From positions 3,782,001 through 3,846,000 of the forward strand of contig CM065652.1 of the NCBI GenBank assembly GCA_033220425.1: 64,000 bases of DNA. Direction: 5' to 3'. The notes beneath the pieces were generated by a model, which ran no database searches, was not told where the DNA came from, and saw only the letters and a program-made list of their open reading frames with translations. A program made the translations under genes and the position numbers. This stretch comes from Lepraria neglecta (lineage: Eukaryota > Ascomycota > Lecanoromycetes > Lecanorales > Stereocaulaceae). Positions 1-11,360 of this stretch are shown here, piece after piece. Numbering within the stretch: the first letter of the stretch is position 1; the number at the start of each line of letters is the position of its first letter.

Positions 1-627
1 CAGCTTGCACTTCAGATCACACAGAGCGTCAAGTACTTCCACACAGCAGGTTGGCTACACAAGAACTTAAGATCTGAGAACATCATGTTCTGGGACACGC
101 AGAAAACTGAGATTCATGGGGGTGGGCGGGACATAGAAGACAAAAACCGACTACCAGAGCCCGTTCTTGTAGGCTTCGCCTTCTCGCGGCAAGACTCACC
201 AAGCGAAATCTCAGAGCAGCCATCTTCGGACCCCCAGCGTGATATCTATCGTCATCCCGAAGCAATGGGCGAACCTTCCGAATCTTTCACTGCAGCCAAA
301 GATATCTATGCTTTGGGTACTGTTCTTCTCGAGATTGGAGAGTGGCGCTCTCTTAGGAGTTTGGTTGAAAAGGTAGTGGACGTCAGCAAGCCGAACGTAC
401 CTCTGGATCAGCTGGCGAATGTGAAGCCATTCCTTCTTGATGAGGGACCAAGGGGTGGATTGGGGATGTTGAAGTATCGCATGGGTGAAATTTATGCCAG
501 GGTCACGAAGATGATGCTATCTGGAGAGATTCCACCAATGTCTCAAGCGCAGAAAGAAGCAGGCATCATGTTCCGCCCAGGTTTATTAGACATAGCTATT
601 CATGAGCTAGGACGCTGTGTCGTCTGA
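1..627 (+). CDS. Pseudokinase-like C-terminal part (5' end outside window)
   Basis: The reading frame is open from base 1 to the stop at 625-627, so this is the 3' part of a longer gene. It contains a degenerate protein-kinase core. The catalytic-loop region reads HKNLRSENIMF, where active kinases have HRDxxxxN, so the catalytic Asp is Asn. The following DFG position is occupied by GFAF. An APE/F-helix-like part follows (YRHPEAM, then DIYALGTVLLEIG). This layout is usual in fungal proteins that join an N-terminal HeLo (prion-inhibition) or related domain to a kinase-like domain, but the N-terminus cannot be seen here. From family knowledge the likely role is signalling in cell-death or recognition proteins without phosphotransfer; that is inference. 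The kinase-like fold is fairly sure, the rest is not. Confidence 0.7.
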   Translation, partial: QLALQITQSVKYFHTAGWLHKNLRSENIMFWDTQKTEIHGGGRDIEDKNRLPEPVLVGFAFSRQDSPSEISEQPSSDPQRDIYRHPEAMGEPSESFTAAKDIYALGTVLLEIGEWRSLRSLVEKVVDVSKPNVPLDQLANVKPFLLDEGPRGGLGMLKYRMGEIYARVTKMMLSGEIPPMSQAQKEAGIMFRPGLLDIAIHELGRCVV

Positions 628-918
628 TTATCGCACCACCCAAGAGTGGAAGCTGACGATTCTCCCCTAGCGCTTCATGTATTCGTAAGGCCGCATATCT
701 ACGTTAGCATGACTACTTTGATACCTTAAACCCTTTTAAGTATGTAAGTTTGATATTTCACTAACTTCAGCTCTCGCCAAAATGCCCTTTCGCTTGCTTG
801 GTTGCCCGCGGAACTCTGACCAGCTTCACTCACTATGCATGGCCTTGGCCCATTCCACGACTTTAATCTCTCTATTAAGCATCTCTCTAATCTAATATGT
901 AATTCACGAATCAAAGTC

Positions 919-2177
919 TCATGTACAACCCCCCGGATTCGCCAACACACTCTCCACCTTCTGAAAGAAACTATCCTGATCAATCGCCGTAACATAATGC
1001 ACACTCCGCGTATGACTCGGCGCAAACTCCTTGCTCCACAAATGCGCCCGCCCCAAATCCGGACAATCAAACGCGGTGTTAACATCCATATACGCCTCCA
1101 CACTGCTGGTCACAAGTTCCGGATACGCCATTATTGCCGCAGCCGTCTCGTCCCATAGCGGCAAATCGATCTCATAATCACTCATAAGTTGCGCGTAAGC
1201 GTTGTCGCTTGAATTGGTAATTTGATTGAGCTGGGACTGGGTGAGATATTGCTGGTTCGCGACGTTTCCGGCTATTGTTATTGAGGGGAAGGGGGCTGTG
1301 ACAGCTATGTGGGCGGCTTCGGGGTCGACGAGGAAGTTTATGTCTGAGCCGATGTCTTGGGCTAGGGAGGAGGTGAGCTGGTAGAGGTTTAGGTCTACGA
1401 AACCGCCCATTATTATTAGTTCTTTTGCTGTGGTGGCGAAGGAGGAGTTGACGCGGATTGCGGTTGCGATGTTTGTTAGGGCGCCCTTGGCCGTGTCAGA
1501 TTAATCTGCATATGTTAAGGCAGGTGGGAAGGAACTCACTGCGCTGTATATTGAGACTTGGCCCGGATACTTGAAGACTTGCTCAATCATAAATTGGGCA
1601 GCGTTCTCTCCCGGAAGTGCGGTTGTGTTAGGGTATCCTTCCAGAAAAGCAGGTTTCGATATCTGGGATGGATCATCTCCGGTTGGGTCACCGCCCGCGG
1701 CTTGTGCGGTCAAGTTCGTCGGTGCAAACACGCCTTGCCATTCAAGGCCTCCCCATAATTGCTGATAGATCTGAAATCGCTGGTAGGTTTGAACAAGAGG
1801 GTATGTTTCGCCTTTCGCGACGGGGATGCAAGAGGAGAGATTCCCTCTCTCCAGAAGAGCGAGCTAAAATTGGGTTAGCCGGCTGGTACCACCACCTTTT
1901 GAGATGGCATCATTACCCCATGCAATGTTGTTTGGTCGACCCAGCTGTTCGAAGTGTCGCTAACGAGTCCAAGTATTTTCATGCCACCGCCTAGGGCTAA
2001 CAGAAATGGTATGAATGCTGTTGAGCCCCAATCATTATCCAAAATTGCATATCGTGTACCATTGGATGGCGTATTGGCTGGCGGGTAGTCGCTTGTGGCA
2101 TTACGTGGAAACAGTCGAGACTTTGCCAAAGCTCCGCCTGTAAATAGGAAAATGGTAAAAAGAGTGTAAGTTCTCAT
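919..2177 (-). CDS. Secreted nucleoside hydrolase (IU-nucleoside hydrolase family)
   Basis: Three exons (2177-1917, 1863-1540, 1485-919) joined by introns of 53 and 54 bp restore one 383-aa frame. The N-terminus has a hydrophobic signal peptide (MRTYTLFTIFLFTGGALA). The Asp-rich ribose/calcium-binding motif appears as DNDWG at residues 47-51, the form usual in fungal secreted members rather than DTDPGxDD. Family blocks follow in order: a WQGVFAP-type segment, the GALTNIA segment at the second splice junction, and MGGFVD. Family members hydrolyse the N-glycosidic bond of nucleosides, giving base and ribose. Outside the cell this would serve purine or pyrimidine salvage. Length matches the family. 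An upstream in-frame ATG at 2249 exists, but starting at 2177 puts the signal peptide first. The second acceptor (AAG) is unusual but is the only one that restores GALTNIA. Confidence 0.85.
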
Positions 2178-2885
2178 GTTTGGAAGTGTGTGCTGATGTA
2201 AGAGAGTATAAAAAGACATGAGAAACACGAGAAACGGTTGCATTGCCATGTTTTTCGGGACTAAATTTTAATCTCCGATATGCGAGTACCACGTCGTCAT
2301 TGTGGTACTTACCCCTACAGAAGGCTCCGTCAACTCCGTCAGACAAGGAAAATGCACGATCAATATAGTAACCTCCTTCCTAATAGGCGTTAGTGTGGCA
2401 GGTGTGGTTGGCTCGGGAGGGTGACACGGGTCGGGTGTGAGTGCGGCACGGCTTCCGGTAGGGTTAAATATGACGAGATCTTTGGACTTTTCGTGAGGCT
2501 CAATGGTGCTTGGTAATAGAAGCTCTGCAAGATCGAAGGACGAGATTGACGTGCTCTCATCAAGATTGCTGTCTTTTCAGGTCAGTCATAGGTTGCTGTT
2601 TGTTAAGAAATGTTGTCACGCAGGAATGAGTCGTCAAAGCAATAGACAAGCACGGGGGAAAGACCGGTAGAGATATTTACCGACGGAGCACGGATGTTGT
2701 TAAGAGGCGTATGCTTGGTTGGGCGCATTGACTTGAGCTAGAAATTGCAATTGAACGGACATACCTCCGATCCTGCACTCTAGTACACATCAGCAATCCA
2801 TGGAATCGTGGTGTATCACAATGATTTCCGAAAGACGCAATGGTTAGATCGGAGCATTCCCGGATGACCAACTCGTTACATGCAG
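2178..2885. other. Intergenic, no supported gene
   Basis: Only short overlapping frames without domain-like composition are visible. The part next to 2178 should hold the promoter of the nucleoside hydrolase. Confidence 0.5.
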
Positions 2886-3800
2886 TTAGTCGTTCCGACT
2901 GCCCTTTATATCACCACGAATCTGATGCCACCGCTCCTTCAGCCCATCGAGGTCATCTTTCGGTATCGGTCCCAGAGACGTCAAAATTACAATCTGTCCA
3001 TAAGAGGCGTTCTCATACAGATCTCGCCCTCTCAAAAACAGCGTAACAGTAGTGTCACTCGAGCTGGCCCACCACATTGAAAAGAGTGGGATGCTCTGAC
3101 TCCGGTACTTCCATCTCATTGTACCCATTAATAGTTACAAATGTCCGATACCACTGTTTCTCTTGCACTTTGTAGTAGAGTCTGCCCTTAAGTCTATAGT
3201 ATTCTCCTTCTACTATCGGCTGTCCACGTTTGCCCTCTCAGGATTCACATGGAATTCGAGCGAGTAGAGTGTCCTTCTCAGCCAATGTCAATACTTTGAG
3301 AGTCATGACAGGTAGTCGGAATCTTTGTTGCCGTAGCCATCGTCATGGAGCAAGGGTTCGAGGACTGTGCCTCCGAAGATCATTCGGGCTGGAGAGTCAG
3401 GCATGTCGAGGGGGCGAATGGCGACATTATTGCATGTAGCCCAAGCTTAATTGACGGGTAATTTCTATGGATGAGGCTGAGAAGCACGCACCAAGTCAGG
3501 AGCGCTCTCCGGATACACTTGAGGACATCGAAGCCAACGGCCAATCAAGCTTGGACAATCAAGATGTCCGTATATTTTTAGCGAAGCGAGTCCTCGGCAA
3601 TGTTTCCCGATCTGGCTGGCTCGTTTCCCGTTAGCCGGATATTTTAGCGTGCCAGCACTTTCTGTCTTCTTTCCTCCCTCGACTCCATTGAAATCATCAC
3701 GCATGTTCTGCTCGGAGCAGTGCCTGGTCTGGGATAAATGTAACCGTCGCCCAGATGATCTTACCTTGTTCACGAGCTTGTATTCCGTCATGCTATGCCG
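2886..3800 (-). pseudogene. Decayed unrecognised gene
   Basis: On the minus strand several protein-like stretches follow one another but do not share one frame. From 5' to 3' they are a segment near 3790-3700 (DGIQAREQGKIIWATVTFIP), one near 3450-3310 (PARMIFGGTVLEP, then DDGYGNKDSDYL), one near 3300-3070 (LKVLTLAEKDTLLARIPCES, a TGA, then EGEYYRLKGRLYYK) and the last at 3065-2886 (TVTLFLRGRDLYENASYG, ending GDIKGSRND). I count at least two frame changes and one in-frame TGA that could be a mutated Arg codon. Introns might explain some breaks but not the TGA. I do not recognise the family. The alternative is chance similarity to coding sequence, which the run of charged, non-repetitive segments makes less likely. 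Confidence 0.4.
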
Positions 3801-4545
3801 GACATACGTGGCTTGCTGCGTGCAATGCGTTACGCTGGGGACATGATCTACCTTTAGTATGAACCATTCATATGGCTCTAATCATATCGAACTTCCTCCT
3901 AGTCCTTAGCAACGTCGACTAGCTCTTATGATTGTGAGATTCTTTACAACCGCGTCTGTTTTGGTACATGCTGTGCCTTATTTCTTATTCGTTTTCTAAG
4001 ACTTCGCATATTACGTAACTTCATGATATTATCGTTACTACATCTCCTTCAAGCTGCACTGGGGCACGCGTTCCTATTGGCATCAATCATAGACACATCT
4101 ATTGCCACACTGGATCGTATATCAATGATGCATCGGAAGACGGGTCGCATAGCTACCTAATTATGCACAACAGAAGCGGGACGGGATTCGCGGGACGGCT
4201 CAGAACGACATGCTTGTACGATGCAACCATAGCGGCCCTTTCATCTTTCAATCAAATTGACACCTGGACACACGTGGGCTTAATAATTCGCTGTCCTCGA
4301 CAATCCTTCAGCCGCTTCGGAGAATTGTTTTAGCGCTCCAGCGGAATAACCATACTCTTTGAAGTGAAACTTCACGTGATGTGTTTCATGATCGACCATT
4401 GTGCTGTTATGTGGCGCCCCCATCGGAGAAGTTCCTGCATATGGCTTGACTGTTCCCACATTTCCTTGCATCATGAGATCTCAGTCGACGGAAAGTCTTT
4501 CCAAAACACAAACGCACCCTAAAATTGTGAATTTTATGACCAGAG
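3801..4545. other. Intergenic, no supported gene
   Basis: AT-rich sequence with only short chance frames. The right end is the upstream region of the MFS transporter. Confidence 0.5.
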
Positions 4546-6582
4546 ATGGTGCTGTGGCAGGAAGCGGCGTATACACGAACAGATGAGAATGGATCGCCCG
4601 TGTCTTTTGTGAGAACCACGAATACAAGGCAGCGGCTCCTTCGAGACCAATACTAACCAAAAGCTCTACAGGAAGAATACAAGGAGCGCGAGCAGAAAAT
4701 CGGTGGAAGATGGAGATTGATGAGCAAGAGTGATGCTCAATTATACTCCGTCACAGGGTCAGGATCATCGAGTTGCATGCGAATATTCATTCAACTAAAT
4801 TACCCGCAGCGTTGGATTTTTCCTAGACTCCTACGACTTATTCATTGTCAATCTGGTAACGCCAATATGGACCTACTTGTGAGCAGTCCCCGTGCGGCTT
4901 TGTCCGAACTCGCAGTCCCTGCTATTGTCATGCTTACTGGCTTGCTTCATGCTTATTATTCTCTGATGACTGCAGATACTGGGGAGGGCTGCAGGGGAAG
5001 ACCCCACACTACCCCTCGCTCTTGCGTGGGCTGGTGAATGCAGCCGCCAACATAGGAAACATCATCGGACAGCTCACCTTTGGCTACCTCGGTGACATTT
5101 TCGGACGCAGATTTGTTTACGGCAATGAGCTCATTATCGGAATTGTCGGTCTTGTGCTTTTGATCAGTCTGCCTAACAGCATTCCCACGCCAACTTTGAA
5201 AGCAGTCTGGATCTTCTGCTGGCGCTTTGTGCTCGGCATAGGTGTTGGAGGAGATTATCCTATTTCTGCTGCGATTGTAGCAGAAAGGTCGCATTTGAAA
5301 AGACGTGGGCAATTACTAGGGTGGATTTTCTCGAATCAAGGCTGGGTAAGTCTTGGCAAAATTTCAGATTCTACCCTTGCAATGACACTGGTTGACCAAG
5401 CGCTCCTCTATGTAGGGAAACCTTGCAGGTTCTATCGTCACGCTTATTGTGCTGGCATGCTTCGGGCACGCCCTGTACGGAGAGGGCAAGTATCGCCAGC
5501 TAGACGGCGTATGGCGAATCCAAATCGGAATAGCCCTGATTCCAGCACTTGCCACGCTATGGCCACGCATCACAATGCCTGAAGGGCGCAAATTTCTTGA
5601 ATCCAGGGAACTGAACAGATATGAGCGCCCAGAATCAGTCAACAGTCGCCTCAGTCGGAAAAGCCGTAAAAGCCATGGAGAAGAAATCGAATTGATCCAA
5701 TCCGATGGAACTGGTCTCCAAGAAGAAATCGATGCTGCGCGCGCTGAGATCGAGGACCAAGGCCGCAGACCTAGGCTTGATGTTTTCTTTGTTTACTTCA
5801 GTGAATGGAGGCACTTGAAGACGTTGCTTGGGACCATGTCTTGTTGGTTTTTACTCGATGTGGCCTTTTATGGGACGAATTTGAATCAGTCTGTTATCCT
5901 GCAGGAGATTGGCTATTCGACCGGCAAAAACGAGTACGATTTTTTGAAAAGAAATGCGATTGGAAATCTAATTATTGCTGTGGCGGGATATGTGCCGGGC
6001 TACTTCGTTACGATTTTCTTTATCGAAAAGCTGGGACGAAGATGGATACAGATTCAGGGGTTTCTGGTTACGGGGTTGATGTTTGGCGTTATTGCTGGGG
6101 GTTATAACCACATCGGTACCGCCGGGAAATTTGTCTGTCTTGCAATCGCTCAGGTGCGCCAAGCCTCTCTCCCCAAAACCCTCCACATTCAACTCTAATA
6201 ATCACTCTCACAGTTTTTCTTCAACTTCGGCCCCAACTCCACTACCTTCATAATACCCGCCGAAGTCTTCCCCTCCCGCGTCCGCGGCTTTGCCCACGGC
6301 GTCAGTGCCGCAACAGGCAAACTCGGCGCCATTCTCTCCGCACTGCTCTTCAACTATCTTTCTGGGCCCAAGATCATAGGGCTGGCTAATGTCTTGTGGA
6401 TTTACTTTGCTTGTAATATACTTGGTGCGATAATCACGTATTTTGTCATCCCGGAGACGAAGTGGAGGGATGCTGATGTTACGGATTATGAGGAGTGGAT
6501 GGAGCGTAATGTGCTGGGGAGGGCGGAGGGGTGGAAGACGCGGGAGGGCAGGTGGAGTTGGTTGAGGGGAAAGGGATTATAG
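4546..6582 (+). CDS. MFS transporter, phosphate:H+ symporter (PHS) type
   Basis: Six exons (4546-4608, 4672-4757, 4810-4878, 4976-5345, 5416-6153, 6214-6582) give a continuous 564-aa protein. Introns are 51-97 bp, several with a clear CTAAC or CTAAA box. TM1 reads [16 protein letters not shown], as in Pho84-like carriers. The MFS loop motif appears as [10 protein letters not shown], followed by [17 protein letters not shown]. After a long charged central loop come EKLGRRWIQ and the late signature [20 protein letters not shown]. Family members import inorganic phosphate, or related glycerophospho-compounds, with protons across the plasma membrane; the exact substrate cannot be told. The first exon (from ATG 4546) is the least certain part. 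The donor at 4758 (GTCAGG) is weak but restores TG-VGFF exactly. No stops interrupt the model, so the gene looks functional. Confidence 0.85.
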
Positions 6583-7989
6583 CACTAGTGGCCATTTCAA
6601 TTGATGAATTCGCTTATCCCGTAAGATGATATTATTATGGTTGCATCTAGGTACCATTTTATTGAGTTTGGGCGCAGCTGTGGCGCAGTTTTTGTACGGC
6701 CATTGCAGGTGGGCGTGGCGAAGCATCTTAAGGACCACAGCTTTCAAAAAATCGGAATCACATAACCACCTCCTCCAAAGCCTTTTGAAAACGGATAAGG
6801 CCACTTTTCCAGCGCAAGCCTAAAACGACATCATTGAAGCCTACACCTGTTATTTCTTTCAGGTAGCGGAGCGCATACGCCGTGAGCTGACCGAACGGGC
6901 CATCGCTGTTGAGAGAATAATGAAAGTGGCATCGGTACAAGAACAGCAGCTTCTCTCTCTCGCTACCTAAAAAACTCCAAAATGCTCCTAATAAGCCACT
7001 TCCTCTATTCCAAACCCCTTAAAGCCCCCGAGCATTCTCACAAGCAGAAGAAGTGGCTGAAGAGGAGAAAGAATACCAATGTAATTCCCATCTTCCACCT
7101 CAAGCATCCTCACTGTCGCCATCGGGCGGCGTAGCATGCATATCCCCACTTCCCAACACTGTCCTAGGATTTCCAACGAAATTGACCCTAAAAGCTAACT
7201 CAATCGGTTCCCACCTCTGCACCACCGCGCGTATAGCTACGATCCTCATAGCCCGATCTTTTCTCTAAAATGAGCTTCAATCGTCGCAGCTCCACTACCT
7301 TAAGCACCTGTTCGCCATGTGCATTCAAGTCACCGAGCGATATGCAACATGTCGTTGCATCTATCACAAGCATCAGAAAGAGATAGGTACATACCCAAGT
7401 TATCGAAGGAGGGGGCATATGGTACAAAAGCGCGAAATCCTGGTGGGATATTCATGGTCCATACACAGCTCATCGAGCTTCTATTAGCCGGATCGCCTTC
7501 AGCCTCGACACAAAGGGTACACTGCATCATCCATTCGATTACCGGAGTTCGATGCAGTAGAGAGCATTCAGCACTCTACGGCTCATGAAACGTCTCCGTC
7601 GTCACTTCGGGAGCAGGACTAGGCCTTGCTGAGAAACCTACAAACCCAGTTTGCTGCAACGAAAGTTTGGGGTGATTTGCATAGTCACCAAGAAATGTAT
7701 CGAAGCCATACGGCAAATCTTTTCGGCGCCTCAACCCCAAATCAGTGCGTCAATTAAAGCGGAGAATGCAATTCATTGGCACGAGCCTGCTAAGGATAGC
7801 TTACCAACGTAGCTGGAATTAGAGCCCTCTCAATCGACTTCTGAGGGCATTCATGAAGAGAACAGTCGCTGCGAAAACGCGCAGGCCACGTATGCCGCGT
7901 TCGCTAGCCTCACACTAAAACAACCCCCCGAATGATCCTCCAGTCAGAAATACTCGAAGATCATGAACGCTTTACTCGCCTGTTGAAGA
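6583..7989. other. Intergenic, no supported gene
   Basis: About 1.4 kb downstream of the transporter. Frames on both strands are short and overlapping, and I see no domain or repeat. Confidence 0.5.
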
Positions 7990-8778
7990 ACTGCCAGGCG
8001 CTTCTATGCACCAAGTTCGAATCTACTCCCTAGCCCACCTAATCCTAATATTGCCCCGCTCCAATGCAAAATTTACTCGATTCGGCATGCCGTTGTATTC
8101 CCATATTGAGATCGTCATTCCAGGCCATAACAATTGAAACCCGTAGTCACCAGCGTCATCCTAGGCATTTTCATCTGCAACCTCATCCCGAAGTCTCTTC
8201 AGCGCGTCCGGAGGTCCGAATGTTGTAAGACTCAGCAGCGAGAAACGTTGTAGGAGCGAACGCAGCATCCGAGCTGTCTGGTTGCTACCAATCAGATCCT
8301 TAGTGGCAGGTAGATATCTTGATTGGCGAGGATATGTAGATGTAGGGTCCGCAGGTTGGGGCAATTGTGTATGATATGCTAGAATGCTACTGCGATCTTG
8401 GCATCAGCTCTCTCAGTGCGCTCCGTCCGTGGATGTTCTCGTGTGAAGTAGATACTCAGATGTCTCATGAGAGAGAGGTATTGGGGAAATCGATCTGAAG
8501 TGCGCATGTGTCCGTTGGTCCTTATCGAGAAGTGGAATGTGTTGTGGCTGTAGAATACGGGGAGAGCTTCTTCGTAGAATATCCTGCAAGTTAAGAGGAT
8601 GCTGATAAATTTTAAATGTGAATTGAGTCGGAACAAGATTTCCATTGCGATTTCGTCGAGGGGTCAACTCGTGCTTGGATCGAAGAGTCTTTTTGGTGGG
8701 TGTGTGAAGCGCCAATGCGTAGATTGAGAGTCGGATTTCTGGAGGCAGACTCAGGAACGTGACTAGTTTGGAGGCCAT
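7990..8778 (-). pseudogene. Decayed 2EXR/F-box-like family protein, copy 1
   Basis: Starts MASKLVTFLSLPPEIRLSIY, the hallmark of the fungal 2EXR/F-box-like family (LPPEIRxxIY). Next comes the family block TCRIFYEEALPVFYSHNTF, reached only after a one-base frame change near 8600. A TAG follows the segment AKIAVAF, then NCPNLRTLH, another frame change, SLLSLTTFGPPDALKRLRDEV, a TAG, and WPGMTISIWEYNG. The paralogue on the same strand at 9532-10471 has matching blocks in the same order (CKTFYNEAAPLFYAHHTF, NAPNLRTLN, LTVFGPLVALRDFRNG, WPGMSISDWEW), which supports the alignment. Members of this family are mostly of unknown function and may recruit SCF ligases. With at least two stops and two frame changes, this copy cannot encode the full protein. 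Confidence 0.7.
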
Positions 8779-9530
8779 GGTGAGTCTAATTGATGCGAAT
8801 ACCACGGTTACAGGAATCGTTGTGAACGTATTCAAGTAAGAGATTACTGATGCTTAGATCAACTTATGGGACCCGTGTGTGTCTTGAATGTGTGTTATTG
8901 CCGTGTTGTGTTTCGACATTGGTGTGCATAGGGAAACACTTCGATGAAGATGCAGCCACTGGCTAGGTGTTGTTCAATCGCTTCCTGACGTTCTTGGTAA
9001 GTATAGAATCAGCCGCAGGGATGATAATTCCAATCCTTTACGAAGTGCTTTCTTGAGAAGCGTAGCGGGAGGAGAGGGGTTTAGCTCATAATAAAAGTTT
9101 GCATGCCTTGAGTATATTAGATCTAGGAGTGATAGAGTCGTGTTGGAAATCTCGAATATTCTGCTCGACATGTACATACGGCTAATGTATATTTCCCTTG
9201 ATTTCCCTTGACTCTCAACAACTCGAGTTTTGTCTATCAAAGACAATAATCTCTCCTGATAGATGCTGTCGTAGCAGCCCATTCATCTGATGAATTAATC
9301 AAGGAATATAGGCAGAAAAAATCTGTTCGTCCTCCTCGAAGATCAAAGCATTGCATTCTTGATTATCTAAAGTACAACCTTCCGACTCCCATTGCATGCA
9401 AGGATCTCATATGAGCATACAATTCACTCTTAACGAAGGACAAAAGTCGCCTAATATTTCGCCAAATCACTCCATCTGTCAGCCTAGCTGATGCCACGTC
9501 CATCATTATCCGAAGACAACACATGCTATC
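8779..9530. other. Spacer between the 2EXR-like copies
   Basis: A minus-strand frame at 9282-8974 (102 aa, IFEISNTTLSLLDLIYSRHAN) and one at 9587-9363 could be remnants of the C-terminal parts of the flanking decayed genes. Neither shows a recognisable domain. Confidence 0.35.
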
Positions 9531-9531
9531 C

Positions 9532-10471
9532 CTAGCGTTCCAGACTAGACCACACAGGAACTTCCGATGGGCCGACATGCCAGACACGAATGCGGTCTAC
9601 ATAACGATGCATCTGAGTGCGAGGGAACATGAAGATCCGGATATAGATTATGCCGCGGCGGCTCCAAATACCTTTCCATTCCCAGTCAGAGATGCTCATC
9701 CCTGGCCACCAAGTTGAAGTAGACCAGGCAGCAGAATGAGCAATAGTCCCCCATTGACTATCAGGGACGTTCACCAAAGGCCGCCAATTTCCAGAAAAAT
9801 CAACACTAGTCCATCGATTCGCTTGTGCGATGCCGTTTCGAAAGTCCCTTAGGGCGACAAGAGGTCCAAAGACTGTCAATTTCAACTCGTCGAGGCTTGG
9901 CAGTGTTGAGCGAAGCACCTCTGCAGTATGTCCGTTCTCGAGTAAGTTTGAGTAGGGTATGTGTCGTGATTGTGCTGTTAGGATTCTAGATTGAGTGTGC
10001 GCAGATTGGGAGCGTTGAAAATCAGGTACAGTAGCTGTTTTGCGATTTTGTCGTCTGCATCTTCGGAGTGTTGGAGTCGTGGGAACACCAGTCTGCCTGT
10101 CATGGAGACTAACATGAAAGTATGCTGGCCTTCCTCACCCTCGCATATGTCCGGTGCCGAGAATTCCTGCTGGAAATAGAGGCTTAGGTGCTCCATCATG
10201 GCAGGTTCTCTCCGAATTGGGATGGCAGGGTCGAAGATCCTGTCGCACATGTCGTATAGTGGAAGGTGTGGTGAGCGTAGAAGAGTGGGGCTGCTTCATT
10301 GTAGAACGTTTTGCACACTGAAAGTATGCTATTGTCATTGAGTCTGACGATTGTAGAGACTGTGCTGCCATCCTTATCTCGTGTAGAAGAGAGCTCTTGC
10401 CTGGAGCGAATGACCTTTGGGTCTAAGATGTCTTCGCATATCAAAATTCGGAATTCTGTTGGCAACGACAT
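9532..10471 (-). pseudogene. Decayed 2EXR/F-box-like family protein, copy 2
   Basis: Begins MSLPTEFRILICEDIL and continues through the 2EXR-type block CKTFYNEAAPLFYAHHTF. The frame then changes near 10240 (after HYTTCATG) to IRREPAMMEHLSLYFQQEF, and again near 9978 (after NLRTLNLES, where TAA follows) to LRSTLPSLDELKLTVFGP and WPGMSISDWEW. Each block has its counterpart in the copy at 7990-8778, so the two are tandem duplicates of one ancestral gene in the same orientation. Two frame changes are seen. Splice signals that would explain them were not found, so a pseudogene is the simplest reading; sequence error is possible. Function of the intact family is unknown. Confidence 0.65.
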
Positions 10472-10538
10472 GATCGGTGGTTATTTGAGGTTGGCGGAAC
10501 ATGAACTATGATTTGACGGATTAGCGAGAGCGACAAAG

Positions 10539-10919
10539 CTAGTGGTTGGTGTTCGGGACTGTGACACCTTGACCGGTATCTTTGTAGCGAGAGACATTAA
10601 GGGGATCATTGACTGAAGTCGAACCTCTTTGTGCTTGAACGTTGAGCCGAATAGCTATGTCAAGCAACCGAGAGAAGTTGGCCGTGCCAGAGGATAGAGG
10701 ATCCACGATGGAAGAGTGCAACTCCTCGATAAGGTTGAGGACTCCGATAGCAGCGTTGTAGGATTCGAATTTCGTCGGTGCTTCGACTTCCCACGTGTTT
10801 TTGGCTAGTCGGGTCACCTTCGTGCATTCCTTAGTGCTAGTAGTGAGTGGCAAGACGGCCGCCAACTTAGTAAGCAGTAGCCGGAGGCTCAGGCCATTTT
10901 GCGAGGTGTTAACCTTCAT
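10539..10919 (-). CDS. Unrecognised 126-aa open frame
   Basis: An uninterrupted minus-strand frame begins MKVNTSQNGLSLRLLLTKLA and is followed by helical, non-repetitive sequence (NAAIGVLNLIEELHSSIVD, LLDIAIRLNVQ). No domain, signal peptide or conserved motif is recognised. It ends 68 bp upstream of the decayed 2EXR-like gene, so it could be a fragment of a larger lost gene. Composition looks protein-like, but the length alone does not establish a gene. Confidence 0.3.
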   Translation of the reverse strand: MKVNTSQNGLSLRLLLTKLAAVLPLTTSTKECTKVTRLAKNTWEVEAPTKFESYNAAIGVLNLIEELHSSIVDPLSSGTANFSRLLDIAIRLNVQAQRGSTSVNDPLNVSRYKDTGQGVTVPNTNH

Positions 10920-11360
10920 CCTTAGACTCCAAGCGCACTCTTAGGGATCCTTACCCTCATTCTGGCACTTTAACGCTCCCGAGATCCATCATTTGGTACA
11001 AGCTCCGCTCCGGAACAGTGTTTTGTCCCCCATAACTGACTCTTGGGCCATACCATTTGGCAAGAACCATGCTCCCAGAAAACTCCATATGCCGTTGTTC
11101 TTGCTCATAAAAGTCATTTTTTGGCTCAAGTCTATCTCTTAAAGGTTAATAATACGCACTGAAATCTGAATGATCTACATACATGTTGGGAGGCAAATTT
11201 TGTCAACATGAGCTACGAACGTAGGAAGTAGTCACTCATGTATGCATAAGAGGTGTGAGTGATAGTGATAAGAATTTGATTCAAAAATTCCAGACCCATT
11301 CTCTAATACTCATCGTGATCTTATATAATACAAAGAAAATAAGCACCTACCTGCATCGCC
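10920..11360. other. Intergenic, no supported gene
   Basis: AT-rich stretch of about 440 bp downstream of the three-exon minus-strand gene. No motif noticed. Confidence 0.5.

Noticed and set aside
3341-3370. GGTTCGAGG, a tRNA B-box-like string
   Set aside because: No matching A box or cloverleaf stems at the proper distance. The same holds for GGTTCGAAA near 18973.
3465-3791. Minus-strand frame beginning MTEYKLV, as in Ras proteins
   Set aside because: The match ends after seven residues. No GxxxxGKS P-loop or other GTPase motif follows.
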